Below are positions 13,140 through 23,648 of a stretch of 64,000 nt of DNA, one piece after another. Each line of letters opens with the position of its first letter. The stretch's first letter is position 1. The translations under genes were made by a program, and so were the position numbers. The notes beneath the pieces are model-generated. The model was given only the letters and a program-made list of their open reading frames with translations, was not told where the DNA came from and ran no database searches. The stretch comes from Cytospora piceicola (taxonomy: Eukaryota > Ascomycota > Sordariomycetes > Diaporthales > Cytosporaceae): contig JALQBC010000012.1 in assembly GCA_023375675.1 (NCBI GenBank), positions 744,001 to 808,000 of the forward strand, in the 5' to 3' direction.

Positions 13140-16100
13140 TCAAGTAATCGTGTACCTTCCACTAGCAGGTGCACGACTCTCCGCATCGACAGCCGCGATT
13201 GTACCCTCCTTCAACAGCCTCTTCAGCTCAGCCAGAGCATTGCTGACAACCACCTCCGTATCACCCTCAATAAGGATATACAACTTCGGCTCCGCGCCAG
13301 ACGGCGGCTCCTTGCCGGCCGCATAGAAGTTACCCTTGGTGGTGATGGATGTACCAGTCGCCTCCAGGATCTTGGCCACGTTGGTGCGGTTGGTGACGGC
13401 CCACCTGGCCTTCTGAGGGAAGTCGTTGATCTCCAGCGTAGCGTGGAACGCGCCAGCGTCGGGACCCTTGTTGTCGATAGGCTGGCCGGGACGGAGCTGT
13501 CCGGCACGGGCGAGACGCGCGTTGATGTCGCTGACCGCTTGGGCGGCCTTGTCCAGGGCGCCGCCCTTGGCGGGACCTGCCTTGACTTCTGGAGCGATGA
13601 CAGGCTTGCCCTCTTCTGCCTTGGCTGTTTCTCTCGATACAATGGCTGAAGCGGCGGTTGAGATTGCGGTTGCAGCCTTGTTCTTCTTCTCATCATCAGC
13701 TGGCGCTTCCTCCTTGTCGTCTTCATCATCGCCCTCAGCCTTGTGAGTCTTCCGCTCTCTCATGCGTGCGGCTTCTCGTTCCTTGTCAAGGCGCTCGAGA
13801 CCCTTTCCACCGAAGCCAGATTGGTCCTTCGCCTTGCCAGCCTTGACCTTTTCTCTCCACGCCTTGCGCATCTGTTCCAGCCGCTCCGGAACAGGCTGCT
13901 TGCTCTGCTCCAGAGCCTTGGCAATGCCCGGTGCGCAGTTCTCCTGCTCCTCAGTGATGAAGGTTACTGCGGTACCAGTGTTACCTGCTCGTCCAGTACG
14001 CCCGGCGCGATGGACGTAGTCTTCCAAGTGGTTGGGTGCGTCATAGTTGACCACGAGCTTGAGCTGCTTGACATCCAGACCACGAGCAGCAACAGATGTG
14101 GCAATCATGACGGGGCAGACACCGCTCTTGAAGTCTGATATTGTTGAGTCACGATCCACTTGATCTTTGCCTCCATGGATGGACATGCATCCATAGCCCT
14201 TCCGCAGGAGCTCCCTGAGAAGATCATCCGCCTTTTCTTGTCGCTCGACGAAGATCAGTGTGCGAACGTCGTCATCATCGGCGTACAAATTGCCGAGCAG
14301 CTCTAGAAGCCGCAGGAATTTGTCTTTCTCTTCCCTGACTTCAACGATCTGGGTGATCTCAGGGGCTACCACGCTCTTGCCGCCGACGGTAATTTCTACT
14401 GGATTTTTCAGAACTTTTTTGACCAGAGCATCAATAATACGAGGCATGGTCGCGGAAAACAAGACTGTCTGACGATCTGGGCGGACGTTGGCGAAGATCT
14501 TCATCACTTGAGGCTCGAAGCCCATGTCAAACATTCGATCGGCCTCATCTAGTACAATGTACGTCGTCCTCTTCAGGTTTACAACACGGCCCTGGTTGGC
14601 CGCCAAAAGATCGATGAATCGACCGGTGGTTGCGACAACGATCTCGGCTCCGGATTTCAGCTGAGCGATCTGTTCTTTGATCGGAGGACCACCATATGCA
14701 CAGACGGCACGCAGGTTAAGCGCCGCGAGGAATGGCTTACAGTCGCGATAGATCTGAGTAGCAAGCTCGCGAGTTGGCGTGAGAATGAGGCCGATGGGAC
14801 CATCATCCCGAACGGGATCCTGGTCTTTGATGTGACGGAACATGGGAACCAGGAAGGCCATGGTCTTTCCGGAACCGGTTTTGGCAACGCCAATGACATC
14901 GCGACCTGACATGATAACTGGCAATGCTTGCATCTGGATCGGCGTAGGCTTCTCATATCCCAATTTCTCAATGACGCTATTGAGAGGCTGAGTCAAGCCA
15001 CAATGAGACCACTTCTGGACAGGCTTTGGGATATCCTTCCCGGAGACTTTGATGCCGTCCAAGTCTAGACGGAGCTCTTGAACTTCAGCCTCAGTCATTT
15101 GACTGAGTTCAGAGGGCTCTGACCAGAAGTTCTTCCGTATAGTGTTGAGCTCGATCTTGCTGTAATCGATCGCGGGAATATCCTTCTTTTTCTTCTTGTT
15201 GGTAATGGCGAGGATGTTATCAGGATTCGCATCGGCCTTGTCCATGTAGTCATATTCATCGTCGGAGAAATATACCTCCGGCGCTTGATCCTGTGCATTG
15301 GCGGTTGATTTGTTGCGAGCCAGGGCGCCGTTGGTAGCCGGGCGGTCATCAAGGTTCACCATGAAAGCATCCAAGGGGTCCACGTCGTCGTCGACGTCCA
15401 TGACATCAGGTTCTGCTTCTGCTGGCGGTGCGGTCGTAGGCGCGACGCTCTTCGTTTCTGGGACATCGTCTTTCTTCTCTTCTTCATCGGTCTGCATCGC
15501 CATGCTTTGTTGCAGAATCCTTTCCTCGCGCCGCTCATGGGCAGCTCGAGCCGCCGCAGCGGCTTCCTCCTCTGTGCCGGCGAAGTTATCACCATCAGAG
15601 TCGGATTCATCATCTTGGTTAGCATAAGGGGTAGCATCCGCATCTTCCAAGGAAATGTCGGGAAGCTTTGCTAACTTGCGCTTAGAAGTATCTTCGTCGT
15701 CAAGATTCAGCTTCCGTTTGGCAGATGGTTTGTCATTCTCAGCACCAGCCTTCTGGAACCCGAAACCACTTATGTTCTTGCCCGACGGTAGTGCGGAAGC
15801 TATATTCGTTTCGTCAGTATCGATGCAATTCTCAAGGTGCAAATGCGAGCAGAATGGCAGGGATTGGCGTGGGTCGCTTTCGAGACGGAAGAGCTCACCC
15901 TTAGATGTTGTGCTCGCAACCACTTTTGCAGAAGGCGCTGGCGCGCCAGGTATATCGCCCAACGCCACAGGAGAGTGGTGACGGGCCGACGACTTCTTCG
16001 CGATTGCCTTGGGGTCAAATTTGCCCACATAAGGCACAACGGGCACAGCAGGAGACGCTTCCTGAGCTGGCTGCGGAGTGCTAGGGGAGGCGGCGGCGGG

Positions 16101-16844
16101 GGTGCCGTTCAGAGGTGAGGCTATGGCAGTCGGTGTGCCACTAGCCCTGCCATCCATTTCGGCAAGGAGCTTTCGTGTGCTTGTGGCATCACTCTCTTTT
16201 GTCGCCTGCTTCGTGGTAAGGGTCCTCTTCTTCCAAGCCTCAAGTTTAGCAAGTCGTTCCGCCTGTTTATCACTCTGAGCTTGGGTTTGTGTAGACTTAG
16301 CGGCCTGTACGAATAGGTCAGCATGTTGAGTGTAAGAGGATCGCAAGGCGGACAGGGCACGCACATCAGCTTCTTTGGAGGCAGGCTTGCTTGTAGGCGC
16401 CTGGCCACGCTGACGAGGATCGTCAGTTTTGCTTCGTGATGCGGTCGAGTCGGCAGTGCCTTCTCGTCGACTTCGAGCTGCGGAGCCTTCCCGTCTAGCA
16501 CGGATGTCTCTGTCCCGACTCCTGTCCCGACGACGAAGCGGAGATCTATCCCGTTCTCTCGAGCGGTGCCTGTCCCTCTGTGATCCTCCATCCCTCCGTC
16601 CACCTCGATAGTAGTCGTCATCTCGATCTCGCCTGTCTAAGGAGCGGTCCCGGCGGCGGTATGACGAGTCTCGGTCCCTGTCGTAGTGATCTCGGTATCG
16701 ACCGCCAGGGCTTCGACTGCGGCGACGATCCCTCGGGGCATCTCGACGGCCGCGGTCGCGGTCACGATCCCGTCTGTCATCATGTCGGCTTCCTCGACTT
16801 CCTGTAGGAGATGGTGAGCGCGATGTCCTGTGGCGAGCCATCAT
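13140..16844 (-). CDS. prp5: DEAD-box pre-mRNA splicing ATPase Prp5
   Basis: Prp5 (DDX46 in humans) remodels U2 snRNP and proofreads the branch site during prespliceosome formation. The frame is open over 1234 codons, but a probable 99-nt in-frame intron (15898-15800; donor GTGAGC, branch ATACTGACG, acceptor ATATAG) would make a 1201-residue protein. Residues 1-170 are RS/RD-rich. The Prp5-specific DPLDAFM motif lies in an acidic linker. The core (about 560-960) shows [39 protein letters not shown] and [10 protein letters not shown]. Motif Ib reads TTGR instead of the usual TPGR. A KH-like C-terminal region ([16 protein letters not shown]) ends the protein. ATG 16844 is followed directly by a second ATG at 16841. 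It is divergent from the HMG-box gene. Confidence 0.95.
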   Translation of the reverse strand: MMARHRTSRSPSPTGSRGSRHDDRRDRDRDRGRRDAPRDRRRSRSPGGRYRDHYDRDRDSSYRRRDRSLDRRDRDDDYYRGGRRDGGSQRDRHRSRERDRSPLRRRDRSRDRDIRARREGSAARSRREGTADSTASRSKTDDPRQRGQAPTSKPASKEADVRALSALRSSYTQHADLFVQAAKSTQTQAQSDKQAERLAKLEAWKKRTLTTKQATKESDATSTRKLLAEMDGRASGTPTAIASPLNGTPAAASPSTPQPAQEASPAVPVVPYVGKFDPKAIAKKSSARHHSPVALGDIPGAPAPSAKVVASTTSKGELFRLESDPRQSLPFCSHLHLENCIDTDETNIASALPSGKNISGFGFQKAGAENDKPSAKRKLNLDDEDTSKRKLAKLPDISLEDADATPYANQDDESDSDGDNFAGTEEEAAAAARAAHERREERILQQSMAMQTDEEEKKDDVPETKSVAPTTAPPAEAEPDVMDVDDDVDPLDAFMVNLDDRPATNGALARNKSTANAQDQAPEVYFSDDEYDYMDKADANPDNILAITNKKKKKDIPAIDYSKIELNTIRKNFWSEPSELSQMTEAEVQELRLDLDGIKVSGKDIPKPVQKWSHCGLTQPLNSVIEKLGYEKPTPIQMQALPVIMSGRDVIGVAKTGSGKTMAFLVPMFRHIKDQDPVRDDGPIGLILTPTRELATQIYRDCKPFLAALNLRAVCAYGGPPIKEQIAQLKSGAEIVVATTGRFIDLLAANQGRVVNLKRTTYIVLDEADRMFDMGFEPQVMKIFANVRPDRQTVLFSATMPRIIDALVKKVLKNPVEITVGGKSVVAPEITQIVEVREEKDKFLRLLELLGNLYADDDDVRTLIFVERQEKADDLLRELLRKGYGCMSIHGGKDQVDRDSTISDFKSGVCPVMIATSVAARGLDVKQLKLVVNYDAPNHLEDYVHRAGRTGRAGNTGTAVTFITEEQENCAPGIAKALEQSKQPVPERLEQMRKAWREKVKAGKAKDQSGFGGKGLERLDKEREAARMRERKTHKAEGDDEDDKEEAPADDEKKNKAATAISTAASAIVSRETAKAEEGKPVIAPEVKAGPAKGGALDKAAQAVSDINARLARAGQLRPGQPIDNKGPDAGAFHATLEINDFPQKARWAVTNRTNVAKILEATGTSITTKGNFYAAGKEPPSGAEPKLYILIEGDTEVVVSNALAELKRLLKEGTIAAVDAESRAPASGRYTIT

Positions 16845-17590
16845 CGTATTTCGGCTCAGCGCGGTGAGTAGTACTTTGTGTCAGAGCCTGGACGAGTCAA
16901 GGGTCTCGAAATAAAGGGCCACGTCCTGATCTGCGATCCAAGATCAATGGGTTGTCGATCTGGCCGTCTGCTTGAGGTCAATCGATCCTCCAGAAAGGTG
17001 ATAGATATTGGCCGATACTGGCTTGTCGCCTATCGAAAATTAGTGTTGCGATAAGTCGGTTCCAGAAGAGTGGGATGTCAGACTTGCGGCTGATAGAAGA
17101 GGCGAGGCGTTGGTCTGCAGTACCTAGGTATGTACGTACATGGGTATGTTGGGAACCTTAACTTAGAATATGCCAGAACACACGGTAATATGTTAGGAGA
17201 TCTATCAAATGCTGCTACGGTAGCCTTGTCTTGCAATCCAGAGGGTGACAGCCCACTTTAACCTCTCACTAGTAGCCAATGATTAAGCTCCGTTATGCGG
17301 TTGACAGCTGCACAGGGGAAGGGAGGAGCTTCCATGCGTTCAAGGTACTTGACCCCATCTCACTAATCCCGTGTAAAAGTAGGTACCATGGACTTGTTTG
17401 CGTGATGCATAACGCGCTAACGACCACACAGCTCCTTAAATTACGGGGCTGGAAGCGCACTGGAGTAAAGCATTCCCACCCGGAACCAAACAGGATCCGA
17501 AGGGCAGGAAAGTTCGCGACTCCAAACGTCACCTTCTCAATTCACCCCACACAACCAACCCAAGCAAGTCACAGGTTATACCCCGCCAAG
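16845..17590. other. Divergent promoter region, prp5 / mitochondrial HMG gene
   Basis: 746 bp between two start codons. It contains one TACCTAGGTA palindrome near 17120. An open frame from 17279 runs in phase into the HMG gene, but the mitochondrial presequence begins at 17591, so the upstream part is taken as 5' leader. Confidence 0.5.
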
Positions 17591-18574
17591 ATGATGACCA
17601 TGCCCATGCGATCTGCCGTCGCCCAGGCCCTGCGCGCCTCCGGCCGTGGCCTCCAAGCAAAGTCGCTGACCTCTCGCGTCGCCGGCTTCCTGATCGCGCC
17701 CAGCTACAAGTCGAGGGTCGCCGCCCGCGGCTATGCCACGGCTACTGCTGCTAAGAAGACCACCACCGCTGCTGCCAAGAAGCCTGCAACCAAGAAGCCC
17801 GCCGCAGCAAAGAAGCCCGCGGCAAAGAAGACCACTGCCAAGACCGCGACAAAGGCCAAGAAGACTGTGAAGTCCACCAAGAAAGCTGTCGCAAAGCCCA
17901 AGAAGCCCGCCGCCAAGAAGAGGGAGGTCAACCCTGAGAGACAGAAGCTCCTGCTGAGGCGTGCGCTGAAGAAGACGGCCCTCCTGCACCAGGAACCCAA
18001 GGGCCTGCCCGCCTCCGCATGGTTGGTCTTTACCAGCCAGGCTATCAAGGCCGACAGCAGCGTCCACGGACCCGCGACCCTTGGTCCCAAGATGCAGGGT
18101 CTCGCCGTCGAGTTCAGGTCTCTGTCGCCTGACGACAGGAAGGTAAGCATCGCTAATGTTCGTGCCACCCTGCGTGACCCGTACTGACAATCACGATAGC
18201 GCCTCGAGCAGAAGGCCCAGGAGAACAAGGTCACCAACGCCGCCAATTACAAGAAGTGGGTGGAGAGCCACACCGTGACGGAGATCGCCGACGCCGGCAG
18301 GGCCCGAAGGCGTCTCATTCGTGACTTTGGAGTCGACGTCAAGCACCCCAAGATCACTGACGAGCGTATGCCCAAGCGACCTGCTGTTGCCGGCTGGTCT
18401 TACTACATCAAGGCCAAGGGTGGAGAGAACCCCGGTCTTTCTCTCGGAGAGATGTCGAGAAACCTGAGTGAACAGTGGAAGGGGCTGTCGGCCAGCGAAA
18501 AGAAGCCATATCTGGATCTGGCCGCTTCTGAGGCTGCGAAGTACCAGAAGGAGAAGGAGAAGGCTTTGCTGTAA
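17591..18574 (+). CDS. Mitochondrial HMG-box nucleoid protein, 308 aa
   Basis: Exons 17591-18142 and 18200-18574; the 57-nt intron has donor GTAAGC, branch TACTGAC and acceptor GATAG. The N-terminus is a basic amphipathic presequence (MRSAVAQALRASGRG to ARGYATA). Residues of about 55-120 are almost only Ala, Lys, Thr and Pro (PAKK/PATKK motifs), resembling a histone H1 tail. Then come a diverged HMG-like box (about 140-220, LPASAWLVFTSQAI) and a clear HMG box (about 235-305, KRPAVAGWSYYIKAKGG to SEKKPYLDLAA). This fits the Abf2/mtHMG class that packages mitochondrial DNA. The start MMTMPMRS at 17591 puts the presequence at the N-terminus. Mitochondrial location is inferred from the presequence. 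Confidence 0.88.
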
Positions 18575-19061
18575 AGGAGACCAGGGAAAAATAGGAGCTC
18601 TACAGCACTTGCTTCTCTATGCATAAGTGTTAAGCGGGAGAGCAACGTTTTGGTGGCTGTGAAAGGACCCACGGGTATTGTACAATAGAGTATCTCTTTG
18701 ATCGCTCCTCCAGGCCAGCTTGATTTCCTTGCTGTATGGTAAACGACTGTTAATCGATTCATGAGCTTAGATGCGTCTGCAGTATTCTCCTAGTGATTGC
18801 ACTTGCATTCTGTTATTTCTTCAGATCAAAGCGGTGGCTGTGGGTATCGAAGTAATAAAAACTGTTATGAACAGTTCGAATGGACATGACTATGCTGATC
18901 CTATTCGTGTCCGCGCCTGTATCAGTAAATCAAAATGTGGGGCTTTGATCCAACGCGACCCTTTTCCCCCTGCCTGCAATTCGGGGTATCATGATGCCTC
19001 AATTACATATCCGCCAATACAAATGTCCGTACCCAACCCAAGACCAAGAACTGACCCTTTA
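18575..19061. other. Convergent intergenic region
   Basis: 3' regions of the HMG-box gene and the unknown gene at 19062-20522. Nothing else is seen. Confidence 0.5.
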
Positions 19062-20522
19062 TCAACCCAAAATCCGTCGATTGCTCCTCGCCCCAACAAT
19101 CACGAGCACATTTCCTGCTCCATCATAAAATCTCACCTCCATACACTTGAGCAGTCTATAACTGGCCACATAGAGCAGGATGTAGAGCTCACCGGCAATA
19201 TGCTCCCAGCCATATAGCCTCACCCAATTCCAGGACTCATCTCGACAGGCTCTGGTTCCCCAGCCAGCATTGCCATCTCGACGTATCCAATTTCCCAGAA
19301 AGCCCCAGAAGGCGACTTTCTCGTGATGATCCCAGCCGTCCAGCTTCACCAACCAATAGCCTCGCTCATACGGGCGCATTTCCCGAGCCCGGTATCTTGG
19401 TTGGTACCGCCTCTGTATCTCCATGTCCTCGGCGAGCCGCTCCAGACACGCGGGCGGCCTAGGCCCGAGGGAGTGGATTGCGACGACGGGCTCGACGGAC
19501 ATGATCTGAGTGACGTGACTCCAGTCGGGATTCTCGACCACCTCATCTTTGCGTTGTTGCGATACTTGCTTGAGATCCGTACGTCGATTTGACCCCCTCG
19601 GCAGTAGGTCACTAACACTCCTGCCCAAGGTTCGGCATTCGTCCTTAGCCAGGCCCCTCTTGAGTCGTTTTGCTGAGGGAGGCTCAGACACCGCGCGTTC
19701 CAACTGTTGCGTATATGGAATGATGGTCGCCTCACCTATGTCCTCTCGAGATAGATGGACAGCTTGAACGCTTTCCAGCGAGACAGTGGTCTCCGGTAGC
19801 AAGCCAGTCACGGGTGGCGCGCCCCCTTCTGGCGGTCTGATGGGACTGGATGGTGTCTGGACCATGTGGCTTTCACCAGTACTACGCTCCTCGGGCTCTG
19901 GTGGCTGTCCCGCGTTCCCAGCTCTCTTCTTCTCAGATCCATTGGGGCGAGTGGAGGGATCTCCACTGAAGACCACAGTCTCGTAAGCTTCAGGAGGCAG
20001 GGTCTCGTCGAAGGTAATTCCACCGTGTCCGGATATTTGGCCTGATGCTTCGGCGGGGGAGCTAGACGGTGGGCCTGCAGTCTGCAGATAATACCTCAAC
20101 ACCCTGGTTGGAGTGCAGAAAACAGCGACACTAATGTCATTGTCTGGCATTGAATCTGGAACCTCGCTCGGCGGTGCAATCCATGAGGACTGAGTCCCAT
20201 CCCCTTTCTGAGATGCGCCCTGCTGTGAATGTGGCTGTCTGTTCGACTGCAGCCCAAGATTTCCCGGTCTTGTCGTCAGGTCTGGAGATTTCACATTATC
20301 CCACACACTATTGAAAGATGCCTGAGGAGATATGAAGGCATTGAGAGATGGTTGCGGGGAGTCTGTAGATGGCTTTGGGAGCTCGACTGTCCTTGCTGGC
20401 TCAAAGGCCAGGTATGCGGAGGCAAGTGCTCTGTATTTGACATCGTCGCTGGCTCTGCTGGGCGCAGTTATATGTACAAGAATCTCAGTCGTCTCGTTTG
20501 ATGTCTCACTCGTCGGCCGCAT
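19062..20522 (-). CDS. Conserved fungal protein of unknown function, 486 aa
   Basis: A single open frame from ATG 20522. Residues 1-330 are Ser/Pro/Glu-rich and look disordered; a basic patch (SAKRLKRGLAK) near 290 could be a nuclear signal. The last 140 residues look folded and conserved, with many aromatic residues: RPYERGYWLVKLDGW, FWGFLGNWIRRDGNAGWG, NWVRLYGWEHIAGELYILLY and a closing hydrophobic strand. From memory, a similar C-terminal block occurs in uncharacterised sordariomycete proteins, but no function is known to me. The dead transposon lies 320 bp upstream of its start codon. Confidence 0.72.
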   Translation of the reverse strand: MRPTSETSNETTEILVHITAPSRASDDVKYRALASAYLAFEPARTVELPKPSTDSPQPSLNAFISPQASFNSVWDNVKSPDLTTRPGNLGLQSNRQPHSQQGASQKGDGTQSSWIAPPSEVPDSMPDNDISVAVFCTPTRVLRYYLQTAGPPSSSPAEASGQISGHGGITFDETLPPEAYETVVFSGDPSTRPNGSEKKRAGNAGQPPEPEERSTGESHMVQTPSSPIRPPEGGAPPVTGLLPETTVSLESVQAVHLSREDIGEATIIPYTQQLERAVSEPPSAKRLKRGLAKDECRTLGRSVSDLLPRGSNRRTDLKQVSQQRKDEVVENPDWSHVTQIMSVEPVVAIHSLGPRPPACLERLAEDMEIQRRYQPRYRAREMRPYERGYWLVKLDGWDHHEKVAFWGFLGNWIRRDGNAGWGTRACRDESWNWVRLYGWEHIAGELYILLYVASYRLLKCMEVRFYDGAGNVLVIVGARSNRRILG

Positions 20523-20843
20523 TGTTGAAACCTGGACAGAACCAGGCTTGTTCTGGCATATCGATGTGCAGAAATATTGACGTAATCAAGCTTCAGGCTC
20601 TCGTTGAGTTACCATGTTAGGCCATGCCATACATACGTCGAAAGGTTTGATGTCAGACTGTAATCCGAGGGTTGAAGCAATGTGAACAATCTCATACTGT
20701 GTGGTAACTGGGCATTTTGACATCTCACACAACACACAGGCCCGCCGTCCTTTGTCTGTGTGTGAATGGGGTGTTAGTGTCGGTTGTTAGTGGGTGGGTG
20801 CCACGCTGCAGTGAGGTTGCAGAGACCCACAAATACGTACCTA

Positions 20844-20870
20844 CAGTCGGTGGACAAAAATACCGATCCC
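20844..20870 (+). repeat. Left terminal inverted repeat (27 bp)
   Basis: Pairs with 22204-22230 in inverted orientation with one mismatch (C at 20848 against G in the right copy). The mismatch is a transversion, so it is not a RIP change. Confidence 0.95.
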
Positions 20871-21001
20871 AGCTAAACCACATTAAATCACAGTATTAAC
20901 TCAACTACTTTCAAATATAACAGATCTTCTAAATTACGTACGATTTGCTAGTAAATTAGATTTCTAGTTATACGAATTAATCGTATTTAAAATGTAATTA
21001 T

Positions 21002-22138
21002 TTAGTATTTTATATAATAGCCCCCGGCCTTAATAACAGCCTTAAGTCGTCGCGGTATATTTAAAGCTAGGTTTCGAAGTATACTTTATTTAATCTCTTT
21101 CTATACTTTAATCGCTACCTATACTAATCTTATATATAAGTCTTAGTTTATATTAAGGGTAGCGAGCTTAAAGTATCTTTTATTAATTTCTTCTTTAAGT
21201 AACTTCTATACGTTTTTAATCGGATTAAGGTTAAGATTATAAAAAAGGTAATCGAATAATTTTATATTATTTTTATTATAAAATTACTTTAGCTACGCTA
21301 TTATAATCCGTATTATATAAATAAGAACGTTATTTTATTAAAAAATAGACTTAGGCTTATAAATAGTTTCTAAGGTTTCTATATAAAGCTCGAGTATTCG
21401 TACTAAATCTACGTCGCTATAAGTAAAATTCGGATTTCTTACTAAAAGTATAAAAGAAGTTCGTTTATTAAATAAAAAGGCGCTTTAAAATATTTAAGAA
21501 TATTATAATAGCTTCGCTTTTAGTTATACGTTTTAAAGTAATAGTCGTTTACCTTATAGAAAAATCGTAGCTATTAGAAATCGACTTAGTATAAAAAGGG
21601 TAGGTTAACTTACTCGGCAGTACTATACGTACTTTATACGATCGCCGTCTTTTCGAGTAATAGTTAATTTATCTAACTAAATAATACGTTTTTAAAAGGA
21701 AAGGGGTTTTCGAACGTAAAAACGAGTATATATAAGGCGTTTTTTAGCTACTATTTCTGTAATAAAAGGCCGTCGAAGTACTTTAACGTAATTAATACTA
21801 TCGTCCTTAAGGCGTTTAATTAAAGTCTTTATATAATACTTTAAATATACTTTTCTAATTAAGTCTTAAAGGGAAATAAAAGGTTGCCTTTTAACGATAT
21901 CGTAGACTTGTTTAATTTAATCGTTAGTAATCTTTTTAGGTATATTACGGCCGGGGGAAGATTTAGCTCCGATTTAAGTATTATACCGAAAGACTATTCT
22001 AAACATCGTACCCTCGGGTACGTTATATTTAGTAAAAAGACATCGTTAAGTTTACTTTAGATAATATTCTGTAACAATCTTAGTCCTTGTATAAGAAGAA
22101 TAGTACTATTTAAGGCCCCGTAGGTGTTGTGGTGTCAT
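21002..22138 (-). pseudogene. Tc1-type transposase, inactivated by RIP-like mutations
   Basis: From ATG 22138 to stop 21002-21004 is 379 codons in one frame with no net indel, but with many TAA/TAG codons. The conserved parts can still be read: ELYIETLETIYKPKSIF, then a degraded QDNAPIHT block, then YLFYNLNLNPIKNV (from the family's SPDLNPIEN-V-W), KLLKEEINKRY, and the C-terminus PRRLKAVIKAGGYYIKY. The second catalytic Asp is AAT (Asn, 21332-21334) and the catalytic Glu is AAA (Lys, 21215-21217). The Trp after NPIEN-V is TAG (21206-21208). All are G-to-A changes as expected from RIP. Confidence 0.9.
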
Positions 22139-22203
22139 CGTAGTTAAACTTTGAAAAGTAAGAGTTAAAAAGTCGGTACGAGATTAGCGCGAAAAATCGC
22201 GTC

Positions 22204-22230
22204 GGGATCGGTATTTTTGTCCACCCACTG
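22204..22230 (-). repeat. Right terminal inverted repeat (27 bp)
   Basis: Inverted partner of 20844-20870. The TA at 22231-22232 follows directly. Confidence 0.95.
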
Positions 22231-22464
22231 TACTCAGCAGCACCAGGTAGCATTTGACAGGGGCATATGGGATCATCGACAGCATCAATTGAAAGGACCC
22301 TGGTCAATTTTCTAAGACCACGATCTCGACTTCGACCACGACGTTGACCACGACACTTTGACGATTCTCCCAGCTCACAATAAAGCCCTTTAGGTCAATC
22401 AACCAATCAATCAACCAGACACCACTACGCAGTTCGAACAGATTGAGAAGACCGCTCAGCAGCA

Positions 22465-23648
22465 ATGGCGTCCGAAAAGAAAACGGACCTTGGCAAGGTC
22501 ATGGTCATTGGCGGCTGCGGCTTTCTAGGCCACCACATTGTCCACCTCCTGCTACGCGACTACACTGCCTCCGTGTCCGTCATCGACCTGCGCTGTACGC
22601 GCAACCGGCGGCCCGACTCCGACGGCGTCCAGTACATCGATGCCGACATCACCGATGCCTCCAAGCTCGTGTCCATATTCGACGAGGTCCGTCCGGACGT
22701 TGTAATACACACCGCGTCCCCAGCACCACAGGCAAACAGCAACGTCGCCGACGACCTTTACAAGAAGGTCAACATTGACGGGACCCAAACTATTGTGGAC
22801 GTGTGCAGGAAGACGGGCGTCAAGGCCCTGGTGTACACGAGTTCGGCGAGCGTCGCGAGCGATAATGTCAATGACCTGATCAACGCCGATGAGCGGTGGC
22901 CCATTCCCAGAGGGAAGGACCAGACGGAGTACTACTCCGAGACCAAGGCACGTCAAGAGCCGACTGAAGAACCCACTCTGTCACTAGGACTTTATGTTAA
23001 CGAGCTGAATATGTATAACAGGCCGCTGCCGAGGAGATAGTCATCAAAGCCAACCGGGCTGACAACTCCAGGTTCCTGACCACCGCGATCCGCCCCGCCG
23101 GCATCGTGGGCGAGGGAGACACCATGGCCCTGTACCACATCATCAACGCCTACCTCACGGGCAAGTCGGGCGTGCAGCTGGGCGACAATAACAACCTGTT
23201 CGACTTCACGTACGTGCAGAACGTTGCCCACGCGCACCTCCTCGCCGCCGGCGCCCTGCTGCTCACCCACGCCGCCGCCACCCAGCCCCTCGACCACGAG
23301 AAGGTCGACGGCGAGGTCTTCTTCATCACCAACGACAGCCCCACCTACTTCTGGGACTTCTGCCGCGTCATCTGGAACGCTGCCGGGAGCCCCAACGGCA
23401 AGGACCACGTCTGGGTCATCCCGAGGGATCTGGGCATCGCGCTGGGCTTCCTGAGCGAGGTTTTCTTCGGCATCATTAGGAAGCCGCCGACGTTCAACCG
23501 CCAGAGGTGTATCTACTCGTGCATGACGCGATATTTCTGCATCGACAAGGCAAAAGCCAGACTGGGGTACAAGCCCATCATCAGTCTTGAGGAGGGTCTC
23601 AGGAGGTCTGTCAAGTGGACGATGGAGCAGGGTAGCCTCAAGAAGTGA
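22465..23648 (+). CDS. erg26: Sterol-4-alpha-carboxylate 3-dehydrogenase (Erg26)
   Basis: Erg26 is the NAD(P)-dependent C-3 dehydrogenase/C-4 decarboxylase of ergosterol synthesis, working at the ER with Erg25 and Erg27. Exons 22465-22947 and 23022-23648 give 369 residues, the usual length. The N-terminus has a Rossmann motif (VMVIGGCGFLGHHIV, GxxGxxG). TSSASVASDN and the catalytic YxxxK (YYSETK) follow, then AIRPAGIVGEGD and FTYVQNVAHAH, typical of the 3-beta-HSD family. The 74-nt intron directly follows the catalytic Lys codon and must use a GC donor (AAG|GCACGT); no GT donor keeps the frame AAAEEIVIKAN. The start codon is only 233 bp from the transposon's edge. Confidence 0.93.

Larger units (their letters stand above)
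20844..22230. mobile_element. Tc1/mariner-type transposon, RIP-degraded
   Basis: A complete 1387-bp element flanked by TA (20842-20843 and 22231-22232), the target duplication of Tc1/mariner elements. Both ends start CAGTSGGTGGACAAAAATAC (S = C left, G right). The interior is strongly AT- and TpA-rich with abrupt edges at the repeats, while the flanks have ordinary composition: the signature of repeat-induced point mutation. A full-length but stop-filled transposase frame lies on the minus strand. Length, 27-bp repeats and TA target resemble the Fusarium impala group, but the catalytic spacing differs. The copy cannot encode an active enzyme. Confidence 0.93.

Noticed and set aside
21021..21957. 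Inverted 9-bp GC blocks (CCCCCGGCC at 21021, GGCCGGGGG at 21949) as subterminal transposase sites
   Set aside because: Both fall inside the transposase frame (C-terminal AGG and an N-terminal SPGR), lie at different distances from the ends, and lack CpA, so RIP simply spared them.
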